DNA of 64,000 nt from Enterobacter sp. RHBSTW-00994 (GTDB lineage Bacteria > Pseudomonadota > Gammaproteobacteria > Enterobacterales > Enterobacteriaceae): contig NZ_CP056199.1 in the NCBI RefSeq assembly GCF_013782625.1, positions 2,064,588 to 2,128,587 on the forward strand. Reading direction: 5' to 3'. This document shows positions 59,612 to 64,000 of this stretch, piece by piece. The position numbers were made by a program, and so were the translations under genes. Within the stretch, counting starts at the first letter, position 1. Every line of letters starts with the position of its first letter. Below the pieces are notes generated by a model. The model made no database searches, was not told the DNA's origin, and worked only from the letters and a program-made list of their open reading frames with translations.

Positions 59612-60559
59612 ATGGATAATTTGGCGCTAAGGTATGGCCGTTTTGGCGAGCCGGGCTCCGTGCTGCAGCCAGATATGTCATCGCCAGGCCCGCTTATGCC
59701 AGGATGCCTTCGGGTGCAGATGCTTTTTTCTCCGGTGAATGCGTCGGATATTATTCCCATCACTGGCGCATACCGCCACCGAACGCCTTTGCCGACAGTG
59801 GCAGGATATGAGGGCGTCGGAGTGGTGATTGACGCGCCGGAAGAGGCTGTTCATCTGCTCGGAAAGCGTGTCTTACCGTTACGTGGACAGGGGACCTGGC
59901 AGCGCTATGTGGATTGCCCGCTCAGTATGGCGATTCCTGTGCCCGACGATATCCATTCGCACCTTGCCGCGCGAGCCTATATCAACCCCCTTGCTGCACA
60001 ACTGATGCTCACACACTATCCTTCGGCAGGAAAACGCGTGCTGTTGACGGCGGCGGGGTCTGACTGTGCCATCTTACTGGGGCAGTGGGCGCGACGTCTG
60101 GGCGCAGAGACGGTGTACGGCATTCATCGCTCAGCCATTCACGCAGACCGTTTAGCGGCGCTGGGCATCATACCGATCTCGCAAAATGAGACGGCCACCA
60201 TCAGGGCCATCGCCGCACAGTCAGACAGGGTTTACGATGCCACGGGGGGGCGTCTGGCAGAAGAGATCCTGAATGCCATGCCAGAAGAGGGCGTTTTTAT
60301 CTGTTATGGCATCCTTTCAGGCCAGCCGTTCCGCCAACAGCACGCTCGTCCGAGGGTTGAATGGTTCCACATCCGCAATTATCTGGATACGCTGAGTGTT
60401 GAGGAATGGCAGGCGGCGTTTCGTCAGATCTGGTCGAGGCTGCGAACAAGCCACTACAGCGAGGCGACGTTATTTCCCCTGACTGAGTGGCAGGCTGCAC
60501 TGACGTTTTATCGTGAGGCAGGAAGGTTCAGCAAGCCGTTGCTGTCGATGGGACTGTGA
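59612..60559 (+). CDS. Zinc-independent MDR-family oxidoreductase (2-enoyl/quinone reductase type)
   Basis: 315 residues. It begins MDNLALRYGRFGEPGSVL, the enoyl-reductase-like start. PVNASDIIPITGAYRH and PTVAGYEGVGVV are the family's substrate-side motifs. The nucleotide-binding fold lies around VLLTAAGSDCAILLGQWARRLGAETVYG, in which the usual glycine-rich AAxSxxG reads AAGSDCAIL. The zinc ligands of alcohol dehydrogenases are absent. It probably reduces an enone or quinone with NADPH. The substrate is unknown. Confidence 0.82.
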   Translation: MDNLALRYGRFGEPGSVLQPDMSSPGPLMPGCLRVQMLFSPVNASDIIPITGAYRHRTPLPTVAGYEGVGVVIDAPEEAVHLLGKRVLPLRGQGTWQRYVDCPLSMAIPVPDDIHSHLAARAYINPLAAQLMLTHYPSAGKRVLLTAAGSDCAILLGQWARRLGAETVYGIHRSAIHADRLAALGIIPISQNETATIRAIAAQSDRVYDATGGRLAEEILNAMPEEGVFICYGILSGQPFRQQHARPRVEWFHIRNYLDTLSVEEWQAAFRQIWSRLRTSHYSEATLFPLTEWQAALTFYREAGRFSKPLLSMGL

Positions 60560-60592
60560 GAGAAAGCCCTCCCTTTAAGAGAGGGCCAGCGT

Positions 60593-61627
60593 TTAGCGAT
60601 GATCCATATCGCTCAACAGTATCGCGATGCTTTGCCCGCCTGCCGTCTGTTCCAGGGCGATTTTCACAATAATGGTCAAAGGCACAGAAAGCAGCATGCC
60701 GACCGGCCCAAGCAGCCAGCCCCAGAAAATTAACGACAAGAACACCACTAAAGTGGACAGTCCCAGTCCGCGGCCCATCATTCGCGGTTCCAGCATATTT
60801 CCAAATATCAGGTTAATGAGCAGATAACCTGCGAGTAAGACGAGGGCATCGTAAAATCCACTGAAGACCAGGACCTGAAGAATGGGGGGAATGGCTGCCA
60901 GTACGGACCCAATATTAGGAATGTAGTTAAGTGCAAAAGCCAGTAATCCCCAGACGAACGCAAAGCGAACATCCAGCGCGGCAAGCATGCCCCAGACAAC
61001 AGCACCCGTCACCAGGCTAATGGCGGTTTTCAACACCAGATAGCGAGAGACACTATCCAGTGCGCGCTGGATGGCTTGCATCCCTTCAGCAGGACGGGCC
61101 ATGACCTGTTGTAATTTTGCGGGTAACTGTGGCACTTCAAACAACATGAATACCACTGTCAAAAACAGCAAGAAAATGGAGGTCATGGCATTTGAAAGTT
61201 GTGTCAGCAAACTGGTGACCAGCGTCATTGCGGCATTTGGGTCGATATATTTCAGCAGTTCTTCAACCGATACCTCAATACCTGCACGTTGTAGCCAGGG
61301 CTCTAGCTGCAAGAGGGGAATGACCAGCGATGAACGGTATTTTGGTAGCGTGCGTGCCAGTTCATTGAGCGATGTTCCCAGATACGCGACAAGCAGCACC
61401 ATCGCGATAATAATGATGCCGATCAGCAGTGAGATCGCTAAAACACGCGGTACGCGTAGCCGAACCATACGCTGTACCAGCGGGTTGAGGATCACCGCGA
61501 TAAACAGTGCCAGAATAAATGGGACGATGATATCGGCAGCGAAACGCACGCCCGTCAGAATGATCACCATCATACCCAGCATGATGACAATTTTAAGCCC
61601 GTTAAGGGTAATGATAGGTTTGGCCAT
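60593..61627 (-). CDS. tqsA: TqsA (YdgG), AI-2E-family transporter
   Basis: 344 residues, the E. coli TqsA length, starting [26 protein letters not shown], with about seven or eight membrane segments and the conserved [29 protein letters not shown] segment. E. coli TqsA was reported to affect autoinducer-2 export. The AI-2E family includes antiporters, so the true substrate is open. In E. coli it is adjacent to pntB; here it is about 35 kb away, but still beside mdtJI. Confidence 0.93.
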   Translation of the reverse strand: MAKPIITLNGLKIVIMLGMMVIILTGVRFAADIIVPFILALFIAVILNPLVQRMVRLRVPRVLAISLLIGIIIIAMVLLVAYLGTSLNELARTLPKYRSSLVIPLLQLEPWLQRAGIEVSVEELLKYIDPNAAMTLVTSLLTQLSNAMTSIFLLFLTVVFMLFEVPQLPAKLQQVMARPAEGMQAIQRALDSVSRYLVLKTAISLVTGAVVWGMLAALDVRFAFVWGLLAFALNYIPNIGSVLAAIPPILQVLVFSGFYDALVLLAGYLLINLIFGNMLEPRMMGRGLGLSTLVVFLSLIFWGWLLGPVGMLLSVPLTIIVKIALEQTAGGQSIAILLSDMDHR

Positions 61628-62049
61628 GAAGATTCCTGAAATAATCCTTTTATTTATAATAAGTGTGATTGACGATTCAATAAACTAACCAGGGTCAAAC
61701 AGTATGGGTAAAGAATTGAAAAGACTTTGAGTAAATTCCTGGCTTATGGTACAAATCAGGCGTGTTTAACTACTGAGGACAATTTTCATCCGCAAAGACG
61801 AGAAGCAACACCGCGGATAATTGTAATTTTATGGACAATGTGTTCAGGACGTATTTTTCAAACAACACCGCTGTATTCTCCACTTCCTTTTGCCTTCTTT
61901 CTGGTGAGCAACACTGGCGCAACGCGCTGTAGTCACGTCTTCTGCCTGAGCTAGCGCCATGCGTCTGGCTATCTGATCGTATTTCATATTTTTGGGTTTG
62001 CTGCATACAGCGAGCCTCGATGGATTATATTCTCAAGCAGGAGAAGAAC
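61628..62049. other. Divergent regulatory region between tqsA and mdtJ, no gene seen
   Basis: 422 bp. No credible coding frame, and no strong terminator. mdtJI is spermidine-responsive and H-NS-silenced in relatives, which fits the long AT-rich leader here, but no specific site could be named. Confidence 0.5.
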
Positions 62050-62412
62050 ATGTTTTATTGGGTATTATTAGCGTTGGCTATCGTGGCTGAAATTACGGGT
62101 ACGCTTTCAATGAAATGGGCCAGTGTCAGCGACGGCAATACTGGCTTTATTTTAATGTTGGTGATGATCTCACTCTCCTATATTTTCCTGTCCTTTGCGG
62201 TAAAAAAAATCGCCCTGGGTGTCGCTTATGCGTTATGGGAAGGTATCGGTATTTTATTGATCACACTCTTCAGCGTACTGTTATTTGATGAAACGTTATC
62301 GACCATGAAAATTGCCGGTCTGACAACGCTGGTTGCGGGTATCGTGCTGATTAAATCGGGCACGCGTAAGCCAGTAAAACAGCAGAAGGAGCAGGCTCAT
62401 GCAGCAGTTTGA
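62050..62412 (+). CDS. mdtJ: MdtJ, SMR-family spermidine exporter subunit
   Basis: 120 residues from the ATG at 62050 (AGGAG seven bases upstream), four membrane helices, small-multidrug-resistance family. It begins [24 protein letters not shown], with the conserved membrane Glu14-type residue. It works as a heteromer with MdtI to export spermidine. Its last 14 bases overlap mdtI. Confidence 0.94.
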   Translation: MFYWVLLALAIVAEITGTLSMKWASVSDGNTGFILMLVMISLSYIFLSFAVKKIALGVAYALWEGIGILLITLFSVLLFDETLSTMKIAGLTTLVAGIVLIKSGTRKPVKQQKEQAHAAV

Positions 62413-62728
62413 GTGGGTACACGCTGCCTGGTTGGCATTTGCTATCGTGCTGGAAATTGTGGCAAACGTATTTTTGAAGTTTTCTGATGGTTTCCGGCGG
62501 AAATTCTACGGCCTTATGTCCATTGCTGCCGTACTGGGCGCATTCAGTGCATTGTCACAGGCGGTAAAAGGCATCGACCTTTCGGTCGCGTATGCGTTGT
62601 GGGGCGGTTTTGGTATTGCCGCCACCCTGGCCGCAGGCTGGATCCTGTTTGGCCAACGATTAAATAACAAAGGCTGGGTCGGCTTATTGTTGTTGCTGGC
62701 AGGAATGATCATGATAAAACTTGCCTGA
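62399..62728 (+). CDS. mdtI: MdtI, SMR-family spermidine exporter subunit
   Basis: 109 residues, four membrane helices, E. coli length. [23 protein letters not shown] has the conserved Glu of the SMR family. AGGAG is seven bases before the ATG, inside mdtJ. It pairs with MdtJ in spermidine export. Confidence 0.94.
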   Translation: MQQFEWVHAAWLAFAIVLEIVANVFLKFSDGFRRKFYGLMSIAAVLGAFSALSQAVKGIDLSVAYALWGGFGIAATLAAGWILFGQRLNNKGWVGLLLLLAGMIMIKLA

Positions 62729-62812
62729 TGTGAGCGCTGCCTGCATTTGCGGGCAGCGAAATTTGCTACCTGTATTACTCTTAGAAAAGAAGAACTTTGA
62801 AGAGGGTGGCGA

Positions 62813-64000
62813 ATGTATTACACATTAAGCTGGCGTAATATTCCTACGGCAAAAACCCTGTTTGTCATGATATTTATGGCCGGGATCGGCTTAATCGTTT
62901 CGGTTGTCGCACTGCTTTATCTTTCGCTTCATCTTATCAGCACCAAAACCAATGAAATTGATGAGCACCGCTCCGCGCTCTCGGTTCAGGGTGCTATCCA
63001 GACTTCCGTAAACCGCGTCTCGTCACTGGTTATCGATAATGCCGTCTGGGATGACGCCGTTCGGGAGGTTTACAAACCCGATATCAACACCGAATGGTTG
63101 TATAACACATGGGGAGCGGGTTTTAAGATCAATAATCTCTACGATGGCACATTTGTACTGGATCAACATTTCAACGTGCTGTGGGGCTCGTTCCGGAGCA
63201 AACCCTTTACCGAAAAAAGTCTCGATTTTTTTGGCAATGGCCTGAAAGCGTTGATCAGCCAGCACACCCGCGCGTTACCCAGCGATAAGACTATCTATGC
63301 CGGGATCACCAGAACCCGCAATGGTGTGGCGTTCATTGGCATTGGGCTTGTTCGGCCAATGGTCGGGCCTCTGAAGGTCAATGATGATACACGTCGATAT
63401 CTGGTGATTACACGTCATCTCAACCCCCAGATACTCTCCGATCTGGGCGCGACGTTTCAAATCGATAATCTGAACTATACCCCGGACAAAATTAACGATA
63501 CGAGCATGCCGCTTCGAAGTTCAGCGGGAGAGTTACTGGGTTACCTGAACTGGCAAGCGCGTCTGCCTGGCGCACAGGCAGCTCATGCGGCATCGTCAGA
63601 AATTACACAGATCGTCATTCTGGCGGCAGCCCTGATCTTACTGTTTATTCTGCTGAGCAGCGTTGGGTTGTACAAGCTTGCGAGAGGAGAAAGTCAGGCC
63701 CGGCTGGTGGCAAGAACCGACTGGCTAAGCCACCTGCCAAACCGACGTGCGCTGATTGAGTCCCTGGATAAGGTGAGCTTGCGCGGAGATATTGATGTTA
63801 AAAGCGTGGTCTTTATCGATCTTGATGGTTTTAAAGATGTGAATGATATCTATGGTCACAGCGTTGGTGATGATTTGATCATCGCCATTGCCAAAACGCT
63901 GCGCGAGCGGGTTCCGCCAGGAGGGATGCTGGCGCGTATGGGGGGAGATGAGTTTGCAATGACCATTGGAGGCGATCGTGCTGAAGCGCTGGCCGCGGCT
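62813..64000 (+). CDS. CHASE4-GGDEF diguanylate cyclase (C-terminal part beyond window)
   Basis: The ATG at 62813 has GAGG eight bases upstream. About 396 codons lie in the window. A membrane helix (about 16-41), a periplasmic CHASE4-type sensor domain with VIDNAVWDDAVREVY (about 74-88), a second helix (about 268-285) and a GGDEF domain are visible. The domain has RTDWLSHLPNRRALIE, FIDLDGFKDVND, GHSVGDDL and the active-site ARMGGDEFAM, so cyclic-di-GMP synthesis is likely. An EAL domain downstream cannot be excluded. It stands where E. coli has ydgD, so it is an insertion or exchange at that position. Confidence 0.9.
   Translation, partial: MYYTLSWRNIPTAKTLFVMIFMAGIGLIVSVVALLYLSLHLISTKTNEIDEHRSALSVQGAIQTSVNRVSSLVIDNAVWDDAVREVYKPDINTEWLYNTWGAGFKINNLYDGTFVLDQHFNVLWGSFRSKPFTEKSLDFFGNGLKALISQHTRALPSDKTIYAGITRTRNGVAFIGIGLVRPMVGPLKVNDDTRRYLVITRHLNPQILSDLGATFQIDNLNYTPDKINDTSMPLRSSAGELLGYLNWQARLPGAQAAHAASSEITQIVILAAALILLFILLSSVGLYKLARGESQARLVARTDWLSHLPNRRALIESLDKVSLRGDIDVKSVVFIDLDGFKDVNDIYGHSVGDDLIIAIAKTLRERVPPGGMLARMGGDEFAMTIGGDRAEALAAA

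Overview
The window is a chromosomal segment of a member of the Enterobacteriaceae. From the left edge to about 34.9 kb nearly every gene is recognisable as an ortholog of an Escherichia coli K-12 replication-terminus gene (rsx, add, malXYI, fumAC, tus, rstAB, pntAB, fnr, ogt, abg, smrA) at close to full length. The species cannot be named from the sequence alone. It is not E. coli K-12: pntB is followed by uspE-fnr here, while tqsA and mdtJI, which sit beside pntB in E. coli, are about 35 kb away at 60.6-62.7 kb.

Left part (1-34.9 kb, core genome). It begins inside rsxB of the electron-transport complex that resets SoxR, then carries ydgK, cnu, the tiny membrane gene blr, ydgJ, add, the MalI-controlled malXY pair with two MalI operators, a secreted phospholipase-D-type nuclease, ydgA, manA, fumA-fumC and the replication-terminator gene tus with its own Ter site upstream. 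rstAB, ydgC, folM, a basic amino acid antiporter, ydgH and pntAB follow, then uspE, an orphan 121-residue gene, fnr with an FNR box, ogt, the p-aminobenzoyl-glutamate genes abgABT with abgR, a small-RNA gene matching McaS, and smrA.

Middle part (35-50.8 kb, variable). A divergent RhtB-type exporter and LysR regulator flank a palindrome. A chemoreceptor ending in NWETF has a near-consensus sigma-28 promoter. An aldo-keto reductase, a small periplasmic protein and a ribbon-helix-helix protein come next. A four-gene cluster follows (nucleoside-hydrolase-like DUF1593 protein, GPH-type sugar symporter, ROK-type regulator, M24-fold protein apparently without metal ligands). Then come umuDC with a LexA box, a two-gene folate-independent methionine synthase (MesD with its partner MesX), and a calcineurin-type phosphoesterase.

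Right part (50.9-64 kb, accessory). Two decayed genes (a small membrane protein and a cupin) lie among VOC, GNAT, flavodoxin-like and carboxymuconolactone-decarboxylase-like genes. The most interesting locus is at 54.7-59.3 kb: a four-gene operon on the minus strand. It encodes a ClpP/crotonase-fold membrane protein, a 93-residue double-glycine-type precursor rich in Gly and Ser, a CvaA-type membrane fusion protein and a CvaB-type peptidase-containing ABC exporter. It looks like a class II microcin system in which the serine-protease-like protein occupies the position normally held by the immunity gene. The window ends with an MDR-family oxidoreductase, tqsA, mdtJI and a CHASE4-GGDEF diguanylate cyclase cut by the right edge.
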